Under the pieces are notes generated by a model. That model had not been told where the DNA came from and did no database searches. It saw only the letters and a list, made by a program, of their open reading frames with translations. A DNA stretch of 64,000 nucleotides from the NCBI GenBank assembly GCA_030248135.1, contig JASANC010000757.1, positions 1 to 64,000 on the forward strand, read 5' to 3'. The translations under genes and the position numbers were made by a program. This DNA is from Theristus sp. LFF4_11 (taxonomy: Eukaryota > Nematoda > Chromadorea > Monhysterida > Xyalidae). Positions 51,820 through 62,803 of this stretch are shown in pieces; the stretch's first letter is position 1, and every line of letters begins with the position of its first letter.

Positions 51820-54800
51820 TTACGATTTGAAGTTCACATCGTGGCATCGCAGTCGCTCGCTGCCAAAGCGGTCGAATATCCTGATGCTGTCCAGACCCAA
51901 CTGCAAAAAAATGCTTTATTTAAACCTTTTTCTCCAAAATCATTTTTAGAATGGGGCGTACATGAACCTCACAAATGAAAGCTTATTTGGAAAAAACCAA
52001 CCATGTAGTCGCCATGTTTCAATTCGTCGGCCACAAATGCCAGCTAAAGGTGTTTTTTATACGAAACATGAAACCAACAAAAAGATTTGCTGCAATACAT
52101 CACACACCGCTAACAACTGAAATGGAGTGTTTGCGCACCTGATGCGTGCCCGGCTTCAAGTGCACCTCGGCAACATGCCAACCGCGCGTGCCGATTGAGA
52201 ACGTGTCCGCTGACATTTGCAGCAACACTTGGCACGACAGAATTTCACCGTATTCAGAGACCTAGACGCAGACTCAGGTATTGTTGCATAAATGTAATGC
52301 TGACGGCCACAAGGCCGCAGTCGCAAACAAACACACAGGCACAGATGCCATTGACATGAACGCAACACATGTTGCGATGTGCACACTGCGCAGCAGCAAT
52401 GGTGCCGTGTGTTGTGTTGGTCAGACACGAGCATTGCACCTGGCAGATGCGCAGGCGACCGCGGTGTCCACCGGTGTGCACGGCGAAACGCAGCACCGCC
52501 GACTGATCGATTCGGAACGGCATCGACGTCAGCGTTTGGTTGTGAATGAAACGACTGTCCAGCTTCGCGTACACGAAACCCCCGTGCGAAGCTGCAGCAC
52601 ACAGTGGGTGTTAACGTAGCAACGCCGCCATTTGGCAAATATGCCGCATTGCCCGGTGAGTTTCAACGTTTTTACCTGGGTAAATAAAAAAACGTAAGCA
52701 AAAGACACTCACATCCACCAAAGTCATACGGAATTCCAGTGATGCGATTGCCCACGGCACCCCTGCTGTGTCGCCATCCGTAAGCACCGGAGTAATAATT
52801 GCACAGTCCCATCGGCTCGTCAAAGTCGCACGTCACTTGCGGACAATTGGACGTTGCTCGCTGGCGACTGCTGCCGAGTTGCCAGCCGCCAGGTGGCGCC
52901 AGCGTCGTCGCTTGTTGCTGTTCGCTGATTGGCTGCTGCGTTTGCTGATGAACCATGAACTTTGTCGGTGATTTAGCATGATGTAGTTGCAGAAGTTTCG
53001 GGAACGTTATTGATGATGACGATCGTCGTTGGTGGGCACGCGAAAACACGGACGAAACAGGCGGGGGGCGAACCTGCAAAAATGAGTGGTGCCTGTGGCA
53101 CGTGGCGGTTGAGTGCGCTGGCGGGCACGCCTGTGAGACCAGGGTGCTTCTCAACGTGTTTGGTTTCTGAAAAACATCACATCCGGGGCGACTTTCCCGT
53201 TCAAAAAGGATTTATAGTCAGAATGGTTTTTTCGATGTCCTGCAGTTGTTTGTTTCAGGTTCATTCTACTGACCGTGGTTCTGAACGGCGTTGATTGCGT
53301 GCTCGCCAACGGATGATGTCTGATGTTGTTGATGTGACTGGTGACTGATGGTGAACGCTGATTCGATTGCTGATGCGCTTCTGATGTTGTGGTCGCGTGG
53401 CCGAACGACGGTAATAAACCGGTCAACACGGCACTGTTAAAACGGTTGATGCTCTGTAGGACGCTGTTCTCTGCGACATAGTTTTGTGAATTGCCGTTTG
53501 AATGTTGCATTTTTTGTTTTTTCCTTTGAGCAACATACGTGCACGACTTGAAATGTGCCAATGTTACCAGTGATAACGACGGCGTCATAGTTGATCTCGT
53601 CGAGGGCGATCACCGCCTGCTCGAATCCAAAATGCGCCACGATAACAATCTGCAAAGCAAATCCCAAAAAAAACTAAAAAGTGTGACAATAATTTCAGAC
53701 AGAGTACATGATTTTGAGTTTTCAGCGCTATAGGTTTATTTTCATTGTTTTCAAAAAGTTACACAGCGCGCTGTTTTTATTCGTTTTTATTATTCGGGTT
53801 TTTCTACTTTCTGCTGATTCTACTGACGCACCTCAAACGGCTGATTGTTTGGCGGCACATTGACACGGTGTGTCCTCCACGAGTGCAAGTTGACGCCATT
53901 TGTATCGCCAAAATGGCTGCCAGTTTCCGGTGAACTGCGATACCAGCTGCAGTCGAGTTGACTGGGAAAGCCGACCGGCTGACGGCCACAAACGAAGATG
54001 GTGCTGGTGGGCGATGACTGCCACGCTGGAATCATGTGCGTGCACCCGCAAATAAAGAAATGTGCGCCCTCGGCGCATTCAAAACTAAAAGGCGGCATAC
54101 GGTTGAGAGTGTAAAAGCTATGTGCTAAATAAGAACACAAAAGTAAAAATCATACTGCATGCAATACGTATCGCTAAGTTTAGTTTGACACGACGTGACG
54201 TGACGTGTGACGTGACGTGACGTGACGTGACGTGACGTGACGTGACGTGACGTGACGTGACGTGACGTGACGTGACGTGACGTGACGTGACGTGTCGCGA
54301 CGCATTCAAACCATGGAAAGTACACAGTTGAAAAAAGAAACAAGAACAAGTAACATTTTTTCAGAATGGGTTTTTCGCGTTCAGAATGTATGTGAAAAAG
54401 TCTGGCAAAACTTTTTCTTCGGCACACATTGTAACTTTGGCAGGTCTCTTTGTGTGCACAAGTTTGCAGCGAGCACCGATTGCTGCAGGACTGCCAGTAG
54501 ATTCTGAAAACGCGCGTTGGTCTAGGTTGACTCACATAATACGTGGTGCGCTGTCCGTTGTGCACTCGCTCCGCATGACATGGATAACAAAACAATACTG
54601 CGGACAAAAATAAAGTAAACGTGCAAGGAATCATACAAAGATTACAGAAAATGACACTCGAAAGTTTCAGTTAGACAACAACCGCTGTCCTTTTCCAGTG
54701 GACTGAAACATGGGTGATTTTTTCGAAATTAGAAGTTTTACTATTCAAAAAATTATTTTATAAATAACGTCGTTTTTTGCATACCATTGAACGTCAACAG

Positions 54801-55620
54801 GCCAGCCCCATATTGACCGCTGACCGCGTCACTGACCAGCCACACGGTCGAGTTCTGTCCACTGGCATAAATGAACCAGTCATCTGGTTGAAAATGTTCG
54901 TTTTTGCTTTCACAAAATAGCCACGGTTTTTTTTCAATATGAACGAAACGAATACGGATGTGTGGCAGGTATTGGCAACATGTGAAAATATGAAAACACA
55001 GTTTACATGAACACAAACAAACACGGCAATTAGCTGTCAAAAATGGGACTATGCTGTATCGCTGGGCTGCCCTGCGCCATAAACAAAAAGCAAAACTCAA
55101 ATCTACAATTTGTATGCAGCACCAACTTGCATTCTGCTGATTTGCGGTGAAAACGAGAAATTGAGTGGAGCCCGTCAGATCGCAATGCACAGCGTGCGTT
55201 TGCTTTCCGTCTCCTGCTAGCGCGTCGCATTGGCCTCCTGATTTCAAAAGTTGTTTTTGCTTGTTGTGCGGATTGAAGTCGCATGAATAAAAACATCCAG
55301 AGTCATTCCACTAAATTATAAGTTTACTCGGTTCCTGACACTGGTGAACCTGAACATACAGTCAAAAACAGCAGCGTTCAAAAACAGTGATAACGTCAAA
55401 AAAACATTCTGAGAATCCGCGCCGACAACAACACCAACCACATCAACCAAAAACAGATGACACCAACGATTTGCGTATTCGATTGTTTGGTGCTGTCCAA
55501 TGGGCACTGCAGCCTTGTAGTGCCAATCTGCAAAGTCCTCCAATGCGGCGGTGCCGTTGCTCCAGGCGCACCTGTGCTCAAAGTCGCAATGCAGCTGCGC
55601 TGAGTCGTGCACAACCGCCT
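51820..55620 (-). CDS. MAM-domain secreted/extracellular protein, multi-exon (5' end not found)
   Basis: Minus-strand exons: 55620-55468, 55237-55127, 54883-54785, 54084-53832, 53649-about 53568, one near 53560-53270, 53073-52713, 52591-52440, 52261-52139 and 51900-51820 (TAA). The last four join in phase. The C-terminal MAM domain reads CDFDEPMGLCNYY, then GGFVYAKLDSRF, LRFAVHTGGHRGRLRIC, GWHVAEVHLKPGTHQ and LGLDSIRIFDRFG. An upstream repeat has LHCDFEHRCAWSNG, DWFIYASGQNSTVWLVSD, SWRTHRVNVPPNNQPFE and IVIVAHFGFEQAVIALDEI, a second MAM-like domain. MAM domains are extracellular adhesion or dimerisation modules. A Q-rich linker separates the two. Phase does not fit between 54785 and 54084, so one exon is missing there; that gap holds the (GACGT)n array. 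No signal peptide exon is certain. Confidence 0.72.
54190..54296. repeat. (GACGT)n pentanucleotide array, about 20 units
   Basis: GACGT repeats almost perfectly over about 105 bp, with one TGTGACGT interruption near the left edge. Each unit junction forms TGACGTGA, a CRE half-site-like motif. It lies in an intron of the MAM-domain gene. The HVTSR-repeat ORFs it produces on the minus strand are artefacts. Confidence 0.92.
54340..54595 (-). repeat. Degenerate left end of the composite element
   Basis: TTTTTCAGAATGGGTTTTTC, TTGTGTGCACAAGTTTG, CATAATACGTGGTGCGCTGTC and CTCCGCATGACATGG follow the same order as the left ends of copies A, B and C, but with many substitutions. It has no satellite. 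It lies in an intron of the MAM-domain gene. Confidence 0.6.
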
Positions 55621-55639
55621 CTGAAACATCAACCGAGCA

Positions 55640-57860
55640 CAATTGCCACAGCAATTCTCGCGCAATCTGGCCTCGTCACATGAGCTTGCGCAACAACCAC
55701 ACATGCGAAAATTGAGTTCCTAATTGTGGAACGCTGCTGTGGTCAACTGTACTAAAAAATTACCATTTCTGTTTCAGTTTCGGTAAGTTTGTACGTACAA
55801 TGAGTCTTGCTTAGAAAAAATCAGATACTCTCATTTTAGACTTTCGATAAAAATTTCGGAAACGGAAACAGAAATGGAAATTTTATTAGCGTGTGGATTG
55901 TTGTCGTTTTAACGGCTGTAGGAGAACTGAGGGAAGGAGAACTGAGCACGGAGAACTGAGGGAAGGAGAACTGGTCACGCGGAAAACTGAGTCCTACGCA
56001 TGCGCCCTCAGCGGAGGACTGAGTCCCACATGTTTTTCTGGTTACATGGGAGTTTTTCTTCATTACCGTTGTTCAGCTTTGGTTTATTTAGAATTTTACG
56101 TTGTATTTAAACTGTTTTTAATAATATTTAAATTTTTTTAATACAGAAAAACGTTTTCTATTGCTCCCAATTGCAGATTTCTTTATATGACATTGAATAC
56201 GGCATTTTTTTTTCAAATGAATACACCACAAATGCATACATTGTACTTGTATGTTAGGGTAGAAGTTTATATGATTTAAAATTTTTAGCTTCAACCTTCA
56301 ACTCAGTGACTTATACTGAGTTCACTTGCTTTACGTTGGATGAAGAACAAACGCACCGCAGATTGTCGACAATTGAATCAGCAGCCCAAAAGCCCTGAAG
56401 CGCATTTTCCTTTATCTGCCTGAAAACTGCGGGATTTCTGTGGCCTTTACAACTGAAATCCGTGACCTTTTTCACGGGTTTTTTCTAAAAACTTTGAGAT
56501 ATGTAATGCACTACCAAAAAAATTAAGGTTACTCTAAAAAATAATTTGTTATCCATCAGCTTTCTGTTTCTGTATTTGAGAAAAAAGTTGTATACTTTTA
56601 ATATGGTATTTAAATTGACAACAACAAATGAGCATTAGTGTGTTTTTCAAAACACCTGCAGAGGTTGACGAAGCAAACGTTTTGTCACGCATTATCATGT
56701 CTTTTTTGGTAGCGTCCGTGAGTGAAGAAATCTGGGTCAGCGAGTGTCAAAAAAATGTTGTTTTTTAATATTTGCAAGAGTTTTCAGTATCTAATGAACT
56801 AAAAAAACTTTTTAACGACACGGGTTTTATATGTTTGTTTGCTGTATCACGCTCACAAAAATGCACGTCGCGCGTGTATTTTTGGCATGTGTTTAGCGAC
56901 ATTTTGATGCGAGAAAAAAGCCGACAATTTATGATACGCTTTTCAAATTCCGATTTCTGAAGACTGTTTGGCTTTTAGCGTTTCCAAAAACAAAGCTTTT
57001 TCAAGATTGAAAACTTTTTATAATTTGACACGATACACCTGGATGGAAAGTTCGCTGCTACTGCCACAAAGACCGTTGTAGCAGTGCCACTGGTGGGTCT
57101 GCGCAACGTGCGAACTTTTGGCGCGTCTGCTAGCAAACAGTGCAACCATAATTAGGATGGAAAGAAGATCATTTGAATATAGATCCGAAGCGTGATCAGA
57201 CCGTACCGTGGAATAATATAAAGATTCGCAAATCATAATTGAAAATGTTTGACATTTAATTTTGTTATGTCAACATTATTGTCCAACCAACCACGATTTC
57301 TTCAGATTTATTATAACACCAGCCAGCGATTACTTTTTACTTGACTGAAACCCGTCAACAAATAGGGAAGAAAACAACTTCTGTCTTGATTGGCCTGATT
57401 GTTTTTACCCCTGATTGACAGGCAATTACAAAAAGAATTCCATTGAGCTTGAGAGATCTCAAATGCCAAAAAATATGACGTATGCTCCACAAACTGGTCG
57501 CAGGAGGTTAAAACTGCGGTCCAAAAAAAGACCCATGCGAAGCTCTGGGTCATTACAACACAATGCACAAAAGGCAAGGCGTGAGGGCCAAGAATATTAC
57601 GACTGAAAAGGTTTTCGGCAAAACTGCACCATTGCACAAAGCAACAGAGTGTGACTGACAAGCTGAGCAAAAAAATGCACGTACATTGTACACTGTAGCT
57701 TGAAGGGATCTTTTCAGTATATCGAAGATGTGTCATAAGAGTTATGCATCAAAAAGGCAATTCACACAAAAAAAAAAATCACCAGTGTTGCTTGTGAGCA
57801 GCATTTTCATTGAGTCGTTTGTATTCTCACCAACGCAGCCCATAATTTGCACAGCACAAA
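55640..57860. other. Intergenic or 5' intron of the MAM gene; no clear gene
   Basis: A small GAACTGAGGGAAGGA-type tandem repeat lies at 55920-55985. A minus-strand frame at 57236-57039, containing a hydrophobic stretch (SILIMVALFASRR) and ending at a donor-like CAG|GTGTAT, could be a 5' exon of the MAM gene but lacks other support. Nothing else was recognised. Confidence 0.35.
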
Positions 57861-60800
57861 ATGCAACTGCACTTCGTCGTCAACAGCGGTGCTCTGTTGG
57901 CGTTGCTGGTCAGCTGCAGCGTTCACTGCAGTGTTTCGCAATCGGCCTCACACGTCGCCTGCTGCCCGGACGGCTGGACGACGTTCCACGGTTCCTGCTT
58001 TCTGTTCGCGCGCAGCAGAGCGCCGTTTGACGCTGCTCGTGCCGCGTGCCGCTCCGCCTCAGCGAACAACGCCGATCTCGCCGTTTTGACCAGCAATGAG
58101 GAGCTCGTAAGTATACCGTAAGACGGTTTTCCATTCAGAGTCGTTTCATTTTGTCTCTTTGGCAAGACTAACACTCAAGAACTGTGAAATTGCGGAACAC
58201 ATCACAAAAGTTTGCTACAGTATGACCGAATAAAAAAGGCAGTCCTTGTATTCTCCATCAAGGCGGGATCAGTCGCAGACCAGGAGTTGTGTTTTTCAAG
58301 AATGCCAAGATAATTTCCAATCGTGTGTGTGCAGGGGGAAAGGTCGAACAGAATAGCACGAAGACTCAATTAGTAAAAAAAACACGTCAATTTTGACACA
58401 CAGTTGTGTTTTTGAACGTCTTTCTTCTTTCATTCAAATTTCGCGCTCTCCTTGCACCCTGAAAAAAGCTGCCATGTTTGAACGGCCATTCCGTATGATA
58501 AACCAGCCGCACCGGGATGCGCATCAGGCGAAACCGTCAACGGCGAACTTTAGTGGGTATTTACATATGTTGAGGAAAAAACTATGTCGATGTGCACATT
58601 GTCAGGTCTTTTCTCCTTTCTTTCTTGTTACGCTCTGAAGAAACACACAAAAAATGAACAGGAACTGATGGAATACCCGTTTTTTTCCTCGGTTATTCCC
58701 TTCAATGCGCTTTTCTGTCTGAAAAAACAACGTTTGGCGTCAAAGCAATCAATCGGTTCTTCCCAACGCGCAGGCTTTCATTCGCTCATACGCGCTGTGG
58801 AACGCGCAGAGCTGGATTGGCCTGCACGCGCAATCAGCAACGCTGCAACAACAACGCCTTGGTCCTGGCGGGACACGCCAAACTGGCGTGCTCAGCAGTC
58901 AACGGCAGCGTCTGCCTTCTTGGGTGAACGACTACTCGCCAACTGCCAGCGGCTGGCAACAAAATCAGCACCAGCAAAATCGCGGTCTCCATCCGGATAC
59001 GCTGTGCGCATTTTCATCCTCATATCTTACTGAGAATTAAACATTGTAAATTTATTGTCAGCTTTTTAGTACTGTGCGTATTAGTTAGTTCCAATCTCCG
59101 TTAATATAAAGCGGTGTTTAAAAAACGGCAAAAAAGCTTTTCGCACCGGATTTTACCGTTCAAATTTCATAAAACTTTCCAAATTTGTTCGACATTCTGG
59201 TGTGCTGTAAACATCGCCGTCATCATTCAGGCAGTTCATTATTCGCTTCGTCACCGAGACGTTCTCTAAGCAGCAATTGAAATGACCCCAGAAGCAAAAT
59301 CCAACGTATCCATGATACCGTATTACCCCCATTAAACCCCCCCACCATTAATGATCCCCCCCACCAATAAACCCCCACCCCCGACCAGTTTCCGAATAAT
59401 CCCCCCCCACAAATAATCCCCCATGGGGGTTAATTGGAAACTTGTTTGAAACACATACCCAGCGAATTCAGTGGCTGAGTGCAGTGACATTGGTGAAATT
59501 GTGCTACCAAAGGCCCCAAAGGGATGAGTTAATGGTAATTTCATTACAAACGGCTGTTACAAAAGGAAATCTCCGTGAAAAGTAGAAGTTTCTGCGACTT
59601 TCTTGCCTGCCATGCAAGGTATTTTTGCCATTTTTCAACAAACCCCCACCCCTAGAATTTTTTGTAAATAAACCCTCCCCCCCAATAATCCCTCCCACCA
59701 ATAAACCCCCACCCCTAAAAGTCGCTGACGTATTAATCCCCCATGGGGGTTTATTGGGGGTAATACGGAATGCACACCAAAAAAGCGCTGTTCGCTCATC
59801 CAAGACACTGCTAATTTCAGTTGCGCTATCAAGGGCGATCAACTACAGTAGATTAAAAATTTATCAAAACTACGGTCGCACCAAATAAAAATGATAGGCG
59901 GCATTTTAGAGCCTTCTTATTTCCGGGACAACACGCTAGACACGCAGGCAAGCAGGACACAGGACACATGTCCTGATTCAATTGCAACTGAGCTGGTTTC
60001 TGACCGGATTCGTTTGAAAAAAAAGGGAATCTGCATAGAATTTACAGATTTGGACGTTTTAGGCCGTGGCTGATTTCGGCCGGCCAGCGTGGCCAAACGG
60101 CGGTCGCACGTTGCGTCGGCTACTTCAATCCGTCCAGCGAGGCGGCACCGGGCTACGTCAACTTCTACGACTGCAACGCCCAGCACTACTACATCTGCAA
60201 GCAGCACTCGTCTGCAAACCCGGTATTCTTTAGAATACGGTGTGGGTGTATATATACTCGAGTTCTTGTTTTGTGTTGTGTGCTGATGGAAAAGTCACAA
60301 TTTTTTTTCAAGTGCTTTCCAGCTCTGTAAAAACAATGCGCGTACTACTCTACACCACAGTTTGTTTCATCACCAACACGCATAACGGTGCCCATTGCTC
60401 ATTCGTGCGCAGTTGCGCACTGCTGATGGCCAAAAGCTGTGTGCTACAGTTTGAAAAACATCCATGACGTTTGTTCTCAGTCGTCACCAATTGTGGGCGA
60501 TTACGGTGGCGTGCGTTCGTGGCAAGAACCGAACAACTTTGGTGGCACCAGTCGAAACCCGTCGAAATACCACGAGACACGCCCGGTAAAGGTACAAATG
60601 GAATGCAAATAAAAATGCTGCCCAAGAGGTGCTCTGCACGATTGCGATTTATAAACGGTGCTGCGCTGTCTGGTGGTGAATGATAACTATGATAACCAAC
60701 CGCTTTTTTGAAACATGCACGGTTAAAAAAGACAGTATTTTGTTCTAAATTATAAAAAATACTATTCTACAGTGTATCGGTGCTCCGAGTTATGATCGAT

Positions 60801-61380
60801 CGTTATTGTTGAGTTTTGTCAGAAAACTCAGTGTTTCCAAAATTGCAGTCGTCTGCAGTTGGTGGGGGCGGTTATCAGCAACCAATCAACAACAACCCGA
60901 ACCCGGCCAAATTACTGCGTCATCAGCAGCAGCAGCAACAGCAGCAATTTCAACCATCGGTAAGCAAGGCAACCGATATGCAAAACAAAGTACGGTTTTG
61001 TTGAAGTTGACATAATAAACACCCTTTTGTTTTGCTTGAAAATTTCTTAAAGTGAACTGAGAACAGCACCGATAAAAGGACATCTTTGGCAAAACCTGCG
61101 AACTTTCCAGTCTGTTGGCGTTAATCGATTTGCAAACGCAAACCCACAGCAGCAAGGCGGCAACCTCGATGGAGCTGGCGGAGTACTCGCAAGCATCATG
61201 CAGGTACCCTGATGGTACTAGTCTGCCCCTCTATGAATGAAAGACACCCGCACAATGTGCAACTAACGAAAGATCTGAGTTTGCTATCGTGGTGATTTTT
61301 CGGTTTGTTAGCCAACTGAATACAAGGTGTTCCGTTGTTCTCGTTTCTTGCAGAGCGTCAACGCGTTGCAGGGCAAATGA
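57861..61380 (+). CDS. Secreted C-type lectin with Q/N/G-rich tail, seven exons
   Basis: Exons 57861-58106, 58774-59003, 60063-60222, 60481-60585, 60849-60959, 61111-61203 and 61354-61380 join in consistent phase to 323 aa. A signal peptide (VVNSGALLALLVSCSVHC) is followed by the lectin domain: CCPDGWTTFHGSCFLF, ADLAVLTSNEEL, AFIRSYA and SWIGLHA, WVNDYSP, CVGYFNPSS, then NFYDCNAQHYYICKQ. The four framework Cys positions and WIGL are kept. No EPN or QPD sugar-binding triplet is visible, so sugar binding is uncertain. The tail is low complexity (GGGGYQQPINNNPNP, a run of eight Gln, NPQQQGGN) and ends SVNALQGK. The donor after exon 2 (GCT|GTGCGC) is weak but fits phase. Introns 1 and 2 each hold a MITE. 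Nematode lectins of this type are often secreted defence or surface proteins; that role is inference. Confidence 0.82.
58218..58493. mobile_element. TA-flanked MITE in lectin intron 1
   Basis: It starts CAGTATGACCGAATAAAAAA and ends TTTGAACGGCCATTCCG, between TA duplications (58216-58217 and 58494-58495). Blocks CATCAAGGCGGGATCAGTCG and TCCTTGCACCCTGAAAAAAG match the family at 25299, 27730 and 41698. Confidence 0.82.
59318..59768. mobile_element. MITE with C-run termini, copy 2, in lectin intron 2
   Basis: Same ends and core as 51053-51521. TA flanks the left end (59316-59317); the right flank is AA, probably a later change. C-runs are shorter than in copy 1. Confidence 0.83.
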
Positions 61381-61571
61381 GAACAGAAAGAAAATTCCAA
61401 CTTCTGAGAGCGTCTTTTTCAATGAAACTTTCTTTTCTTTTAAATACTTACTGTTGTCTTCTTTGTGCTCTTCAATCTCAAAAATCGGTTTGTTGTCAGT
61501 CTGCAGCGTTCGTTTGCCGTGGTCTAAATTCTGGACAATTCTTTGTTGACATGAAATTTGTAGACAACATA

Positions 61572-61737
61572 CAGTCGAACTCTAAAAAGTTATAGGGAAC
61601 CAGCTGATTGGTTGGGCTTACAATATGCATGCTTTCTGTGCGAACCAAACTCCGTCCCACAGCAATGCCTGCACAGAAAGCATGCATACCGTAGTTCCAA
61701 CCAATCAGCTGATTCCCTATAATTTAGAGTTCGACTG
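61572..61737. mobile_element. 166-bp TA-flanked MITE
   Basis: It begins CAGTCGAACTCTAAAAAGTT and ends ATAATTTAGAGTTCGACTG, flanked by TA (61570-61571 and 61738-61739). Arms continue with GGGAACCAGCTGATTGGTTG and CATGCTTTCTGTGC inverted, so nearly the whole element folds into one hairpin. A partial copy is at 29110-29252, and a diverged relative with GCATGCATTCTGTGCAGG lies near 15765-15860. Confidence 0.88.
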
Positions 61738-62062
61738 TATAATCTTTTACAAGCAAAAAATGTTTCGTCCGATTGCGTCCCACCGCGTGTCTCGCGTCGG
61801 GTGTTGTTCCGGAAAATGAACTAAAATAAAAAATGTTTATTTTTGGGCAGCGCCAGAACAGGACACAAAGCGGGCCACGCGGCGGAACAGAGCACAACGT
61901 TTATGGTAATTTTGTTTTGTTTTTTTGAGACACCGTGTACAGTGGCACCGTCTCGATGAGCTGTTGTTTTAAAACCGACTCAACATTTTGTTTATTTTAC
62001 TATCTACACTTCTATGTACCAATATAATGGTTCTTTACTGTTTACAAGATATGAAACAAATA

Positions 62063-62324
62063 CCGTAAAGTCTTGCATATAAGGTTCCTCCCACTTATAA
62101 GACCCCCACCCAAAAGTGGGCGGAGTGTCACACGGCGGGAAACCAAAAAATTCAAAATTTTGACTTGGTCGAAATCCTACCCCGTTTATAAGGCCCGGAA
62201 TTCCTAATGTTCGCTTTATAAGACCTCCTCCCACTTATAAGGCTGTCACACAAAATTCCACTTTTTCCAGAAATTTTTGATTTTCAAATTTATATAAGGA
62301 GACCTTATATGCAAGACTTTACGG
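62063..62324. mobile_element. 262-bp TA-flanked MITE with CTTATAAG-type repeats
   Basis: Ends CCGTAAAGTCTTGCATATAA and its exact inverse TTATATGCAAGACTTTACGG, with TA at 62061-62062 and 62325-62326. The interior repeats TCCCACTTATAAG and TTTATAAGGCC-like motifs. No ORF is present. Confidence 0.88.
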
Positions 62325-62803
62325 TAAAAGAAGACAAATATAACTTTGGAAAACACACAGCTTAACAAAAGGATACATGCATTTTACAAAATAGAAATTA
62401 GTTATTGATTGTCAAAAGACTTTGTGTTGAAAACCAGTGTTATCTCATCACGTCATTGAAAAACAAAGGTATGCATGTAGGGTATAAACTGTATTGGGGG
62501 AACAATGGAACAGCATTGAATTTGTTATTTACAGCGTGTTTTGCAGGTCGCAAATACAGTACGCCTTGTTTAAGCTGCTTTGACCCTTCGAATGTTTTTC
62601 AGTAAAGCGAATCGAATACATGTATCGACACGGATGAGTGAGTCATTTCACGCAATTTTTGTGCAATTCAATGCAACATTGCGTAACATGTGGCAACACA
62701 CAAAAGTGGAAGACAGTGACATAGAAATACAAGTTGTGCTTGCGTCAGATGTTGCATATAAAAATGCAAAATATTACATGGAGATCGACTGTCTCAAAAG
62801 TAC

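Larger units (their letters stand above)
61381..62803. other. Spacer between the lectin gene and the right-edge gene
   Basis: Apart from the two MITEs at 61572 and 62063, nothing was recognised. Short ORFs near 62405-62858 have no domain. Confidence 0.4.

Noticed and set aside
54118..54634. HVTSR-repeat ORFs on the minus strand
   Set aside because: They are translations of the (GACGT)n array and change frame freely; no protein family or splice support.
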